Origin: Caenibius sp. WL
GTDB lineage: Bacteria > Pseudomonadota > Alphaproteobacteria > Sphingomonadales > Sphingomonadaceae
Direction: 5' to 3'
NCBI RefSeq assembly: GCF_019803445.1
Contig: NZ_CP081844.1
Location: 2,306,501-2,370,500 of the forward strand
DNA length: 64,000 nt
Below are positions 15,697 to 26,300 of the stretch, piece after piece; position 1 is the first letter of the stretch; every line of letters starts with the position of its first letter. The position numbers were made by a program, and so were the translations under genes. The notes below the pieces were generated by a model, which was not told the DNA's origin, ran no database searches, and was given only the letters and a program-made list of their open reading frames with translations.

Positions 15697-16896
15697 ATGA
15701 AGCTGCCCCGCCCCCTCCCCTGGCCCGGAATTGTTCTGGCTACCCTCTGCAATCTGATCTTGCTGTGGTGGGGCACTATGCTCGACCTGGTGGTGGCCAA
15801 TTTTCTGCTATGGATCGGTTCGTTGTGGATCGCCCGGCCTGAGCCGGTATTCAGCCAGAACAACGCGGATAGAGTCGTGTTCAGCCGTGACGGCATGCGG
15901 CCCCTGATCGAACATTCCGGGCTGCCGCTGATGATGCTGGACCGCAACCGGATCGTGATCGCCAATTCCGCCGCGCGCGAAGCGCTTGGGCGCCATATCG
16001 TCGGCCAGGATGCGCGGGTGGCCCTGCGCCACCCCGATGCCATCGCCCTGCTCGATGCCCCTGCCGGCGGCAGCGTGACGATCAAAGGGCTGACCGGCGC
16101 GCGCAGCATCTGGCAGATGAGCCGCCACCGCGTGGATGAGCGGTACTGGATGGTCGAACTGCTCAATCGCACGGCGGAAGCTGACATCAGCCGCGCCCAC
16201 ACCGATTTCGTCGCCAATGCCAGCCACGAGTTGCGCACGCCGCTGGCCTCCATCATCGGCTATGTCGAAACGCTGGTCGACATGGAAGGCGAAGTCGATG
16301 CCGCAACCTCCGCCCGTTTCCATGGCACGGTGCTGAAGGAAGCGAAGCGGTTGCAGATTCTGGTCGACGATCTGATGTCGCTCTCACGCATCGAGGCGGA
16401 GAAGCACGACCTGCCCAATGTGCGGCTCGAACTGAACGGGTTGGCGGCGCAGGCGGCGCGCGATGCCGGCAAGCCGGAGGACAAGGCGCGCATCGCCATT
16501 GAGGAAGCCGAACAGCCGCTTTACGTACGGGGTGACCGGCAGCAACTGGAACAACTGGTCCGCAATCTCGTCGATAACGGCCTTAAGTACGGCGATCCGC
16601 AAGGCGCAGTAACCGTCACTCTGCAACAGGATGAGAACGACACCGTGGTGCTGTCCGTGCAGGATCAGGGCGAAGGCATCGCGCCCGAGCATATCCCACA
16701 TCTGACGCGCCGTTTCTATCGTACCGATCCGGGGCGCAGCCGCGCGGCGGGGGGGACAGGCCTGGGACTGGCGATCGTCAAGCATATCGTTGAACGGCAC
16801 AAGGGCCGCCTCGATATCGCCAGCAAGGCAGGTCAGGGCACCTGCATCACCATCCGCTTTCCGGCCTATCCGAAGGACAGTGCCGAATTGTCATGA
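15697..16896 (+). CDS. phoR: Phosphate regulon sensor histidine kinase
   Basis: A 399-residue kinase starting MKLPRPLPWPG. One hydrophobic hairpin near residues 8-45 anchors it to the inner membrane. A PAS-like domain (about 65-165, LPLMMLDRNRIVIANSAARE) is followed by the HisKA box FVANASHELRTPLAS with the phosphoacceptor His, and by HATPase motifs (NLVDNGLKYG, DQGEGI, GGTGLGLAIVKHI). It phosphorylates PhoB when phosphate is scarce, under control of PstSCAB-PhoU. The ATG at 15697 is chosen because upstream codons are not kinase-like. Its stop codon lies inside the Pho box of the next gene. Confidence 0.95.
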   Translation: MKLPRPLPWPGIVLATLCNLILLWWGTMLDLVVANFLLWIGSLWIARPEPVFSQNNADRVVFSRDGMRPLIEHSGLPLMMLDRNRIVIANSAAREALGRHIVGQDARVALRHPDAIALLDAPAGGSVTIKGLTGARSIWQMSRHRVDERYWMVELLNRTAEADISRAHTDFVANASHELRTPLASIIGYVETLVDMEGEVDAATSARFHGTVLKEAKRLQILVDDLMSLSRIEAEKHDLPNVRLELNGLAAQAARDAGKPEDKARIAIEEAEQPLYVRGDRQQLEQLVRNLVDNGLKYGDPQGAVTVTLQQDENDTVVLSVQDQGEGIAPEHIPHLTRRFYRTDPGRSRAAGGTGLGLAIVKHIVERHKGRLDIASKAGQGTCITIRFPAYPKDSAELS

Positions 16897-16918
16897 CGGT
16901 TTGTCATGAAGCTGTCAC
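16889..16918 (+). promoter_or_regulatory. Triple Pho box upstream of pstS
   Basis: TTGTCAT at 16889-16895, TTGTCAT at 16901-16907 and CTGTCAC at 16912-16918 are spaced 12 and 11 bp, matching the roughly 11-bp period of PhoB-binding direct repeats (consensus CTGTCAT). The array overlaps the end of phoR and ends 64 bp before pstS, so phosphorylated PhoB should activate pstS and the genes after it. Confidence 0.85.
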
Positions 16919-16982
16919 ATAAGCAGGACATTCGCCCTCCCGACAGCCTGACATGGCTCGTATTCAGGAAGGGCAAACCAAT

Positions 16983-18035
16983 ATGAAGAAATCTCTTTTG
17001 CTCGCGACGGCGGTTGCCGCCACTGCATTGCTTGCCTCTTGCGGCGGTGCGGGCGATTCAGCGAGTGGCAAGACGCGCGATTCGATCCGTGCCGTAGGTT
17101 CCTCGACAGTCTATCCGTTTGCCAAAGCGGTGGCGGAATCCTTCGCCAAGTCGAACGCCGGTTTCAAATCCCCGATCATCGAATCGACCGGCACCGGCGG
17201 CGGGGTGAAGCTGTTCTGCGCGGGTGTCGGCCCTCAGCATCCCGATATCGTCAACGCTTCCCGCCGGATCAAGAAGGCGGAATTCGACGATTGTCAGGCG
17301 AATGGTGTGAAGGATATCCTCGAAGTCCAGGTCGGCCTCGACGGTATCGCGCTGGCTTCGGCCAAGGGCGGTATCCAGATGAATCTCACCCCGGAAATCA
17401 TCTACAAGGCATTGGCGGCCAAGCCGTTCGGCAAGGAGCAGACCGCCAAGACCTGGAAGGATGTCGATCCTTCGCTGCCCGCCACCCCGATCCTCGTTTA
17501 TGGCCCGCCGTCGACTTCCGGCACGCGTGATGCTCTCAAGGAACTGATCCTTGAAGCAGGTTGCAAGACCGATGCCGCGACCAAGGCGCTGAAGGATACC
17601 GACGAAGACAAGTTCAAGCAGGTCTGTACCGAAGTGCGCGGCGATGGCGCCTATGTCGATGCCGGCGAGAACGATAATCTGATCGTCCAGAAGATCGAGG
17701 CCAATCCGAAGGCGCTGGGCATTTTCGGCTACAGCTATCTCGAAGAGAACGCGACGAAGATCCATGGCCTGACCATCAACGGCGTCGAACCGACTTACGA
17801 CAACATTTCGAGCTTCGCCTATCCCGGTGCCCGTCCGCTCTATATGTATGTCAAGAAGGCGCATCTTGATGCCATTCCAGGCTTGAAGGAATTCCTCGGC
17901 ACTTGGCCCAAGATGTGGAACAAGGATGGTTCGCTCGCCAAGATCGGCCTGGTAGCCGCTCCTGATGCGGTGATCGCCAAGAGCACCGAAGCCGCGACCA
18001 AGTTCACGACGATGACCGGCGACGGACTCAAGTAA
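16983..18035 (+). CDS. pstS: Phosphate-binding lipoprotein of the Pst transporter
   Basis: A 350-residue substrate-binding protein. MKKSLLLATAVAATALLASC is a lipoprotein signal with lipobox LASC, so the mature protein is tethered by the cysteine at residue 20. Phosphate-contacting segments are visible: GSSTVYPF, ESTGTGGGVKLFC, SRRIKKAEF and GPPSTSGTRD. It captures periplasmic phosphate for PstCA. The start at 16983 has AGGAAGG upstream; an in-frame ATG at 16953 would spoil the signal. It is the first gene of the pst operon. Confidence 0.95.
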   Translation: MKKSLLLATAVAATALLASCGGAGDSASGKTRDSIRAVGSSTVYPFAKAVAESFAKSNAGFKSPIIESTGTGGGVKLFCAGVGPQHPDIVNASRRIKKAEFDDCQANGVKDILEVQVGLDGIALASAKGGIQMNLTPEIIYKALAAKPFGKEQTAKTWKDVDPSLPATPILVYGPPSTSGTRDALKELILEAGCKTDAATKALKDTDEDKFKQVCTEVRGDGAYVDAGENDNLIVQKIEANPKALGIFGYSYLEENATKIHGLTINGVEPTYDNISSFAYPGARPLYMYVKKAHLDAIPGLKEFLGTWPKMWNKDGSLAKIGLVAAPDAVIAKSTEAATKFTTMTGDGLK

Positions 18036-18049
18036 GGGTTTTCGAGAGC

Positions 18050-19429
18050 ATGTCGCCAACCATTCTGTTGCTACTAGCGCTCGGGCTTGGCCTCGCCGGA
18101 TGGTTGGCGGCCCGGGCCCGCGCCTACGGCTTCAAGCGTGAAGTCGGAAGCGCGCGGCTCGCAGCCCTGCCCAACTACTACGCCTGGTACGTCGCCCTCT
18201 GGGTGCTGATTCCGATTGTCGTCTTCATCGCGGTGTGGAGCTTCATCGCCCCGCAAATGGTGACCAGTTCGGTTCTCGCATCCCCGGCGGCGGCCAACCT
18301 TCCCGAATTCGGCTTCCTGCGCAATACCATGCTCAACGAAGCCATGGCCGTCGCCACCGGACAGGCCCAGGCCGTGTTCAACCCGCAGGCCGAAGGACTG
18401 GTCGAACCCTATCGCGAAGCGATCGGCCAGAGCCGCATGATCGGCCTCGCCGCCACTCTTATTCTCGGCTTCATGGGGGGGGCTTGGGCGTTCCTGCGGA
18501 TCAGGCCCGATTTCGCCGCGCGCACCAAAGTCGAACGTGTCGTCATGGGCATCCTGCTGCTGGCTTCGCTGGTCGCGATCCTGACGACGCTCGGCATTCT
18601 CGCATCGCTTACATTCGAAACCATCCGTTTCTTCGGCATGGTTTCGCCGATGGACTTCCTGTTCGGCACCCATTGGGGGCCCGATCCGATGGCCGCCACG
18701 GCGGACCCGAGCCGTTACGGCGCGATCCCGCTGTTCTGGGGCACGATCTTCATCGGCGCGATCATCGCGATGATCGTGGCGATCCCGCTGGGCCTGATGA
18801 GTGCGATCTATCTCACGCAATATGCCAGCCCCACCTGGCGCGCATGGCTCAAGCCCGCGCTGGAGATTCTCGCCGGTGTTCCGACAGTGGTCTATGGCTA
18901 TTTCGCCGCGCTGACAGTCGCTCCGATCGTTCGCGATGCGGCAGTGGCCATCGGGATCTCCAACGCATCGAGCGAAAGCGCGCTTGCCGCGGGTGTGGTG
19001 ATGGGCGTGATGATCATCCCGTTCGTTTCTTCCATGGCCGACGATTCCATCGCCGCCGTGCCGCAGGCCATGCGTGACGGCAGCCTGGCGATGGGGGCCA
19101 CCACTTCCGAAACGATCAAACGCGTGCTGGTTCCCGCTGCCCTACCCGGCATCGTGGCGGGTATCATGCTCGCCATCAGCCGCGCCATTGGCGAAACCAT
19201 GATCGTGGTCATGGCCGCCGGTGCCGCCGCCAATCTTACTGCCAATCCGCTTGAAGCGATGACAACGGTGACATTCCAGATCGTTGCCATGCTGACCGGT
19301 GAAGGCAGTTTCGACCATCCCGCGACTCTCAGCGCCTTTGCCTTGGGGTTCGTGCTTTTCCTCGTGACGCTCGGGCTCAATTTCATCGCCCTGCGCGTCG
19401 TAAAACGGTTCCGCGAAGCTTATGAGTGA
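18050..19429 (+). CDS. pstC: Phosphate ABC transporter permease PstC
   Basis: A 459-residue membrane protein, longer than E. coli PstC. The N-terminal 200 residues contain three additional hydrophobic stretches and a periplasmic loop; the C-terminal part is the canonical ABC-2-like permease with the EAA-type loop around MADDSIAAVPQAMRDGSLAMGAT. It forms the inner-membrane channel with PstA. The gene starts 15 bp after pstS and overlaps pstA by eight bases, so the subunits are made together. The enlarged N-terminus is common in alphaproteobacteria. Confidence 0.93.
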   Translation: MSPTILLLLALGLGLAGWLAARARAYGFKREVGSARLAALPNYYAWYVALWVLIPIVVFIAVWSFIAPQMVTSSVLASPAAANLPEFGFLRNTMLNEAMAVATGQAQAVFNPQAEGLVEPYREAIGQSRMIGLAATLILGFMGGAWAFLRIRPDFAARTKVERVVMGILLLASLVAILTTLGILASLTFETIRFFGMVSPMDFLFGTHWGPDPMAATADPSRYGAIPLFWGTIFIGAIIAMIVAIPLGLMSAIYLTQYASPTWRAWLKPALEILAGVPTVVYGYFAALTVAPIVRDAAVAIGISNASSESALAAGVVMGVMIIPFVSSMADDSIAAVPQAMRDGSLAMGATTSETIKRVLVPAALPGIVAGIMLAISRAIGETMIVVMAAGAAANLTANPLEAMTTVTFQIVAMLTGEGSFDHPATLSAFALGFVLFLVTLGLNFIALRVVKRFREAYE

Positions 19430-20672
19430 GGCAACCCATTCCACCCGCACCGCCCGCTTCGAGGCGCGGATCAAGAAGCGCTACGCTGCTGAAAAGCGCT
19501 TCAAGTTCATCGGCCTCGGGGCGATCGTTTTCTCGGTCACCGTGCTGGCGATCCTGCTCGTCAGCATGACCATGAACGGCATCGGCGGCTTCCAGCGTGC
19601 TGAACTGACCGTCCCCGTCGATTTCCGCACCGCCGGACTGACGATCGATGCCGAAAGGCTGGAAGATGCGGACGCCGTCCAGGCGCTTGAAACCGCTGGT
19701 CTGCCGATGCTGGTCGAAAGCGCCGCCGAAGAGGCGCTCGGCGCGGAAGGGGCGCAGCAACTCGGCGGCGATGCCTGGCGCGAAGTCGCCCAGGCGATTG
19801 TCGCAGATCCCGCGCTGCTTCAGAGCGAGAAGACATTCCATCTGCCCGCCAACAACGCTTTCGCGGCTGCGCTGCGTGGCGAAGGCCGCGAAGAACTGCG
19901 CCCGCTGGCCAAGCAGTTGCATGACAAGGGGCTGTTCGAGCGCCGGTTCGATCCGGGGTTCCTTGCCCGCTCCGATGCCACCGATCCGCAAGTCGTCGGC
20001 ATCTGGGGGGCGCTCAAGGGCTCGATCCTGACCATGCTGATCACGCTGGCGCTGGCTTTCCCTATCGGGGTTCTGGCAGCGCTCTACCTTGAAGAATACG
20101 CCCCCAAGAACCGCTGGACCGACCTGATCGAAGTCTCGATCAACAACCTTGCTGCAGTGCCTTCGATCATTTTCGGCCTGCTCGGACTGGCGGTGTTCCT
20201 GTGGATATTCCCCTATTACCGCTCGGCCCCGCTGATCGGCGGGATGACCTTGGCACTGATGACCATGCCGGTGATCGTGATTTCCGGGCGTAATGCGATC
20301 AAGGCCGTGCCGCCTTCGATCCGCGATGGCGCGCTGGCCATTGGCGCTTCGCCGGTTCAGGTGGTCTTCCACCATGTCCTGCCGCTTGCCCTTCCCGGGA
20401 TCATGACCGGGACGATCATCGGCATGGCCCGGGCTCTTGGCGAAACGGCCCCGCTGCTGATGATCGGCATGCGCGCTTTCGTCGCCACACCGCCCGATGG
20501 CTTCACATCGCCCGCAACGGTCTTGCCGGTGCAGATTTTCCTGTGGTCGGACGAAATCGACCGAGGTTTCATTGAACGGACTTCGGCCGCGATTATCATC
20601 CTGCTTATATTCCTGCTCGTGATGAACGGGCTGGCCATCTACCTCCGCAACCGGTTCGAGAAAAAATGGTGA
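19422..20672 (+). CDS. pstA: Phosphate ABC transporter permease PstA
   Basis: A 416-residue permease. After a first transmembrane helix (about residues 28-50) there is a large periplasmic insertion to about residue 195, and then five helices of the permease core with the cytoplasmic loop [20 protein letters not shown] that docks on PstB. It pairs with PstC. The ATG lies eight bases inside pstC and the stop overlaps pstB. The periplasmic insertion is larger than in E. coli PstA. Confidence 0.93.
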   Translation: MSEATHSTRTARFEARIKKRYAAEKRFKFIGLGAIVFSVTVLAILLVSMTMNGIGGFQRAELTVPVDFRTAGLTIDAERLEDADAVQALETAGLPMLVESAAEEALGAEGAQQLGGDAWREVAQAIVADPALLQSEKTFHLPANNAFAAALRGEGREELRPLAKQLHDKGLFERRFDPGFLARSDATDPQVVGIWGALKGSILTMLITLALAFPIGVLAALYLEEYAPKNRWTDLIEVSINNLAAVPSIIFGLLGLAVFLWIFPYYRSAPLIGGMTLALMTMPVIVISGRNAIKAVPPSIRDGALAIGASPVQVVFHHVLPLALPGIMTGTIIGMARALGETAPLLMIGMRAFVATPPDGFTSPATVLPVQIFLWSDEIDRGFIERTSAAIIILLIFLLVMNGLAIYLRNRFEKKW

Positions 20673-21487
20673 GCAATCAACCTTCCCCTGAAACGATGAT
20701 CCCGACCGTCGAATTCGCTGAGCCGAATAGCGATCTGACCCCCAAGATGAGCGCACGCAACGTGTGCGTCTATTACGGGGAGAAAAAAGCGCTCGACGAT
20801 GTCTCCATCGACATCCAGACCAAATACGTCACCGCGTTCATCGGCCCGTCGGGGTGTGGCAAATCCACGTTCCTGCGCTCGCTGAACCGGATGAACGACA
20901 CCATCGCCACTGCCAGAGTGACGGGCGACATTCACCTCGACGGTGATGACATCCACACCATGGACGTGGTGCAATTGCGCGCCCGGGTGGGCATGGTGTT
21001 CCAGAAACCCAACCCCTTCCCCAAATCGATCTTCGAAAACATCGCCTATGGCCCACGCATTCACGGGCTGGCCGATGGCAAATCGGAGCTGGAAGGCATC
21101 GTCGAAAAATCGCTCCGGCGTGCCGGGCTGTGGGACGAAGTCAAGGACCGCCTGCACGACAGCGGCACGGCCCTTTCGGGCGGGCAGCAGCAGCGCCTGT
21201 GCATCGCCCGCGCGATTGCCGTCGATCCCGAAGTGATCCTGATGGACGAACCCTGCTCGGCGCTGGACCCCATCGCAACGGCCCGGATCGAGGAACTGAT
21301 CGATGATCTGCGCGGCCGCTATGCGATCGTGATCGTCACTCACTCCATGCAGCAGGCCGCACGCGTTTCGCAACGCACCGCTTTCTTCCATCTCGGCAAG
21401 ATGGTGGAATATGGCGCGACTTCGGAAATCTTCACCAATCCGCGCGAAGAGCGCACCAAGGATTACATCACAGGACGGTACGGCTGA
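20666..21487 (+). CDS. pstB: Phosphate ABC transporter ATPase
   Basis: A 273-residue ATP-binding subunit. Walker A is [13 protein letters not shown], the Q-loop is in [16 protein letters not shown], the signature is [15 protein letters not shown] and Walker B is [13 protein letters not shown], followed by the switch histidine in VTHSM. It powers phosphate import and transmits transporter state to PhoU/PhoR. The first 25 residues are a short extra tail. It overlaps pstA by seven bases, and its stop TGA shares a base with the phoU start. Confidence 0.96.
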   Translation: MVSNQPSPETMIPTVEFAEPNSDLTPKMSARNVCVYYGEKKALDDVSIDIQTKYVTAFIGPSGCGKSTFLRSLNRMNDTIATARVTGDIHLDGDDIHTMDVVQLRARVGMVFQKPNPFPKSIFENIAYGPRIHGLADGKSELEGIVEKSLRRAGLWDEVKDRLHDSGTALSGGQQQRLCIARAIAVDPEVILMDEPCSALDPIATARIEELIDDLRGRYAIVIVTHSMQQAARVSQRTAFFHLGKMVEYGATSEIFTNPREERTKDYITGRYG

Positions 21488-22158
21488 TGGCGGAACATAC
21501 AGTCAAAGCGTTTGACGAAGACATCACCCGCATCCGCGGCCTGATCGCCGAAATGGGCGGGCTGGCCGAAGTTGCGGTGCAGGAAGCGATGGATGCGCTG
21601 ATCAACAGCGACGAAGCGCTCGCCAATGCTGTCGTTGCCCGCGACAAGAAGATCGACGCGCTCGAAGTCGAAGTGGACAAGCTGGCCGTGCGCATCATCG
21701 CCTTGCGGGCGCCGATGGCCGACGACTTGCGCGAAGTGGTCGCCGCGCTCAAGATTTCGGGGGTGGTCGAACGGATCGGCGATTATGCCAAGAACATCGC
21801 CAAACGGGTCGACCGGATCGAACGGCGCAAGATGTTCGAACCGCTGACCCTGTTGCCCGCGATGGGCGATCTGGCCAGCGAAATGGTCCATGACGTGCTC
21901 ACCGCCTATGGCGCGCGCGATGTTGTGCTGGCCAGGGAAGTGATCGTTCGCGACCGCAAGATGGACGGGTTCTACGACAGCCTGTTCCGCAATCTGGTCT
22001 CGTTCATGATGGAAAATCCGGCCACGATCAGCAGCGCAGCGCAAATGCTGTTCATCGCCCGCAATCTGGAGCGGATCGGCGACCATGCGACCAATGTCGC
22101 CGAAATGATCCATTACGCCGCCACCGGCACTTATCCGCCCGACCGGTCCGACGATTGA
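21487..22158 (+). CDS. phoU: Phosphate signalling regulator PhoU
   Basis: A 223-residue all-helical protein with two PhoU repeats. Each carries the acidic metal-binding motif, seen as ERIGDYAKNIAKR near residue 95 and ERIGDHATNVAEM near residue 200. It links PstB to PhoR and keeps the kinase off when phosphate is plentiful. TGATG overlap with pstB indicates coupled translation. The hairpin after its stop may end the pst transcript. Confidence 0.95.
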   Translation: MAEHTVKAFDEDITRIRGLIAEMGGLAEVAVQEAMDALINSDEALANAVVARDKKIDALEVEVDKLAVRIIALRAPMADDLREVVAALKISGVVERIGDYAKNIAKRVDRIERRKMFEPLTLLPAMGDLASEMVHDVLTAYGARDVVLAREVIVRDRKMDGFYDSLFRNLVSFMMENPATISSAAQMLFIARNLERIGDHATNVAEMIHYAATGTYPPDRSDD

Positions 22159-22196
22159 GCAAGCCTGACAGGCGGCGACCGCAGCTTTTGTTTACG

Positions 22197-22236
22197 CACC
22201 ACGGAATTGTCACGATAGTGCAACAATTCCGTGGTG
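22197..22236. terminator. Perfect 14-bp inverted repeat between phoU and phoB
   Basis: CACCACGGAATTGT (22197-22210) and ACAATTCCGTGGTG (22223-22236) are exact complements around a 12-bp loop. The stem lies 38 bp after phoU and ends 16 bp before the phoB ATG. No T-run follows, so it may be an attenuating or RNA-stabilising stem, or a protein-binding site, rather than a simple terminator. Confidence 0.5.
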
Positions 22237-22252
22237 TGAGGCTGTCAGAACA

Positions 22253-22942
22253 ATGACCAGACCCAAACTCCTGCTTGTCGAAGACGACACAGCGCTCGCC
22301 GAACTGCTCGAATTCCGTTTCCGGAACGAAGGCTATCAGGTTCGCATGACCGGCGATGGCGACGATGCCCTGGTGCTCGCCGCCGAAGATGTGCCGGACC
22401 TCATCATTCTCGACTGGATGATCGAAGGCACCAGCGGCATCGAAGTCTGCCGGCGGTTGCGGCGCGACAAGGCCACCGCCAACGTCCCGATCATCATGCT
22501 GACCGCGCGCGGCGCGGAGGATGACCGGATTCGCGGCTTGGATACCGGCGCGGACGATTACATGACCAAGCCTTTCTCCCCGCGTGAACTGCAGGCTCGC
22601 GTCGCAGCGGTCCTGCGCCGCTTGCGCCCTGCGCTGGCGGGCGAAACGGTGGTCGTCGGCGATCTCAGCCTCGATCCCGTGGCCCACCGGGTGGAACGGC
22701 GCGGCACGAAGCTGGCGCTCGGCCCCACCGAATACCGCCTGCTGCAATTCTTCATGGAACATCCCGGGCGCGTGTTTTCACGCGGGCAACTGCTCGATGC
22801 CGTATGGGGCACGGGCAGCGAGATCGAGGAACGAACGGTCGACGTGCATATCCGGCGGCTACGCAAGGCGATCGAGATCGCCGATGCCATCGATCCGATC
22901 CGCACGGTGCGTTCAGCAGGCTATTCCTTCGAAGGCGCATAA
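22253..22942 (+). CDS. phoB: Phosphate regulon response regulator PhoB
   Basis: A 229-residue OmpR-family regulator. The receiver domain has the acidic pair in LLVEDDTAL, the phosphoacceptor Asp in [13 protein letters not shown] and the conserved lysine in YMTKPFSP. The winged-helix DNA-binding domain (about 130-229) contains [20 protein letters not shown] and [15 protein letters not shown]. It binds the Pho boxes seen before pstS. It is separated from phoU by a strong inverted repeat, so it may have its own promoter. Confidence 0.96.
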   Translation: MTRPKLLLVEDDTALAELLEFRFRNEGYQVRMTGDGDDALVLAAEDVPDLIILDWMIEGTSGIEVCRRLRRDKATANVPIIMLTARGAEDDRIRGLDTGADDYMTKPFSPRELQARVAAVLRRLRPALAGETVVVGDLSLDPVAHRVERRGTKLALGPTEYRLLQFFMEHPGRVFSRGQLLDAVWGTGSEIEERTVDVHIRRLRKAIEIADAIDPIRTVRSAGYSFEGA

Positions 22943-22992
22943 CCCACCCGCACACCGTTGCCGGCACAGCCAATTGCTGCGACAGGCAGGGA

Positions 22993-23316
22993 ATGACCGC
23001 CTTTGCCTATATCGGCGCCGCGCTGACCGAAATTGCCGGATGCTTCGCGTTCTGGGCCTGGTTGCGGCTGGATAAGTCGCCAGTGTGGCTCATGCCCGGC
23101 ATGGTATCGCTCGCGCTGTTTGCCTATCTGCTGACGCTGGTCGAAGCGGATCACGCCGGGCGCACCTACGCCGCTTATGGCGGGGTCTATATCGTTTCCG
23201 CGATCGCGTGGCTGTGGCTGGTCGAAGGGGCCCGGCCGGATCGCTGGGATATGATCGGCGGCGCGGTCTGCCTGTGCGGCGCGGCGATCATCCTGTGGAG
23301 GCCTCGGGCCGCCTGA
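22993..23316 (+). CDS. YnfA-family small membrane protein
   Basis: A 107-residue protein with four hydrophobic helices. The opening [20 protein letters not shown] and the central [21 protein letters not shown] with the end [13 protein letters not shown] match the YnfA (UPF0060) family, related in fold to small multidrug resistance transporters. The function of the family is poorly defined. ATG 22993 follows GGCAGGGA. It runs convergent to dnaE2, with 11 bp between the stops. Confidence 0.9.
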   Translation: MTAFAYIGAALTEIAGCFAFWAWLRLDKSPVWLMPGMVSLALFAYLLTLVEADHAGRTYAAYGGVYIVSAIAWLWLVEGARPDRWDMIGGAVCLCGAAIILWRPRAA

Positions 23317-23327
23317 CGTCGTATACT

Positions 23328-26300
23328 TCAATGGAAATCGCGAGAATTGGGAATGATCCGCGCATTGCGGGGATGCCCGCGATGGGGCCCCGCATCGAAG
23401 CGCCTGCCCGGCAAAGGGCGTTCCACATGATCGGGCCGGTCCATTTCCGGGACGAGCAGATCCTCGGACAGGCGATGCAACTGCTCCGTCGCATCCACCA
23501 AGTGGGTGGCGATCACATGGATCACACCCTCATCATATTCGACCCGGCCACGTACTTCCATCAGCCGCGCGCCCATCACGACTTTGCGGAACCGCTCCAT
23601 CACATGGGGCCAGATGACGATGTTGGCGATACCGGTTTCATCTTCCAGAGTGATGAAGCACACCCCTTTCGCCGATCCGGGGCGCTGACGGATCAGCACC
23701 ACCCCGGCGATGCGGACGGAGGAACGCTGCTTGCAACGGAGCAAATCGGCGCAGCACAGGAAACCCCGTTCGTCTAGAAAAGAACGCAGAAAAACAAGCG
23801 GATGCGCTTTCAGACTGAGGCGCGTGGTCTGATAATCGGCCACCACTTCTTCGGACAATGGCATGGCAGGCAGCACGGCGGCGCTTCTGTCCCCGCCTTC
23901 CTCCCGCGTGGCCGCATGGGCAAAAAGCGGCAGTTCCGGCAGAGCGGCAAGGCTGCGCGCATGCCATAACGCCTGCCTGCGCGGGAGGTTCAACGAAGTG
24001 AAGCAATCCGCGCTGGCGAGCCGTTCCACATGCGCCGGGGCCAGTTTGGCCCGTTCCTGCAGCTCCCCCGCATCGCGATAGCAACCACCTTGTTCCCTCG
24101 CTGCAACCAGCTTTGCCGCCGCGTGCTCGGGAAACCCATCCACCTGCTGCAAGCCCAGACGCATCGCGATCGTGCCATCGGAATGCTTTTCCAGGGTGCA
24201 GTTCCATTCGCTGTGGTTCACATCGGCGGGCAAAACTTCCACCCCGTGTTCGCGCGCATCGCGCACGATCTGTGCCGGGGCATAGAAGCCCATCGGCTGC
24301 GAATTGAGCAAGGCCGCAGCGAAAGCCGCCGGATAATGGCACTTGAGCCAACTGGAAACATAAACGAGCCGGGCGAAGCTGGCCGCATGGCTTTCAGGAA
24401 AGCCATATTCGCCGAACCCCTTGATCTGATTGAAACAGCGTTGGGCGAAATCGGGATCGTAGCCGCGATCGACCATCCGGCCAACCATCAGTTCCTCCAG
24501 TTCGTCCACCATCCCGCGCGAACGGAACGTGGCCATCGCCCGGCGCAACCTGTTGGCTTCATCCGGCGTGAATTCCGCCGCCACCATGGCAATTTTCATC
24601 GCCTGTTCCTGAAAGATCGGCACACCGAACGTGCGTTGCAAAATGGCCTGCAACTCATCCGGCGGGCCCTTGTCAGGGGATGGACCAGGCAAGACGATAG
24701 GGCCCCCTTGCTTGCGCCGCTTGAGATAGGGGTGCACCATATCGCCCTGGATTGGCCCCGGCCGGACGATTGCCACCTGCACCGCCAGATCGTAGAAGCA
24801 TTTCGGTTTCAGCCGGGGCAACATGCTGATCTGCGCGCGGCTTTCCACCTGGAACACGCCGAGGGAATCCCCCCGGCACAGCATGGCATAAACCTCCTCA
24901 TCGCCCGCGGGCACAGTGGCGAGAGTCAACACCCGCCCATAATGCAGGGCCAGCATATCGAAGCATTTGCGGATGCAGGTGAGCATGCCGAGCGCCAGCA
25001 CATCCACTTTCATGATGCCCAGTTCATCGATATCGTCCTTGTCCCATTCGATGAAACTGCGATCGGGCATAGCCCCGTTGCCGATCGGCACGAGTTCGCT
25101 CAACAACCCTTCCGTCAGGACAAAGCCGCCGACATGCTGCGAAAGATGGCGCGGCATGCCGATCATCTGTTCGGCCAGTCTGATCACCCGGCGCAGATAG
25201 GGATCGGCCAGATCCAGCCCGGCTTCCGCCACCCGCTTGTCCGGCATATCCCCGCCGTAACTGCCCCAGACGGTGCGGGCGAGCGCGCCGGTCACATCCT
25301 CGCTCAATCCCATGGCCTTGCCGACTTCGCGGATTGCCATGCGCGGCCGGTAATGGATCACCGTGGCGCACAGGCCCGCGCTTTTCCGGCCATAGGTTTT
25401 GTAGATGTGCTGGATCACTTCCTCGCGCCGTTCGTGCTCGAAATCGACATCGATATCGGGCGGCTCGTTGCGTTCCGCCGAAATAAAGCGTTCGAACAGC
25501 AGTTCCTGCTCCGCCGGATCGACCGCAGTGATCCCGAGGCAGAAACAGACCGCCGAATTCGCCGCCGAGCCCCGCCCCTGGCACAAGATTTGCGGGTCCA
25601 GCCCCCGCGCGAAATCGACGATTGTCTTAATGGTAAGGAAATACTGCGCCAGCTTTTGCTTCCCGATCAGCGCCAGTTCCTCGCGCAGGGCCTTGTCCAC
25701 TTTGGCCGGTATGCCTTCCGGATAGGATTGGGCGGCGCCCTCCCATGTCAGCACTTCCAGATGCTGCTGTGCGCTACGTCCTTCGGGATAGGTTTCCTTC
25801 GGATATTCGTAGCGCAGATCCGTGAGATCGAACTGGCAGGCATCCGCAATCTGCCGGGCGGCGGCAATCGCATGCGGCCAGCGGGCAAACAGGCGCACCA
25901 TTTCCTCCGGGCTTTTCAGATGCCGTTCGGCATTGGCGTGAAGCAGGTGCCCCGCCCGGGCGACTGTGGTCTTGTGGCGGATCGCGGTCATCACATCCTG
26001 CAACGGGCGGCATTCCGGCGCATGATAATGGACGGCGTTGGTGGCCAGCAGCCCCAGCCCATGCGCCCGGGCGAGAGCATCAAGCCGCTCAATCCGTGCC
26101 ACATCGTCCCCGCGATAGGCATAGCTGGCGGCAATGTGCCCCAGCCCCGGCAGGTGACGCACCAGATGCGGCAGCAAAGCCTCCAGATCGCCGCTGCAAT
26201 CGCCCCCGGCAAGCGGACTGCCATCCAGTGCCACGACATTGGGCCGCAGGTCCGGCAGAGTAAAGGCATGGGTCAGGTCGTCCGGCGGCAGCAGGATCAG

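Noticed and set aside
22804-22992. An N-terminal extension of the YnfA-family protein
   Set aside because: It overlaps the 3' end of phoB and lacks membrane or family features.
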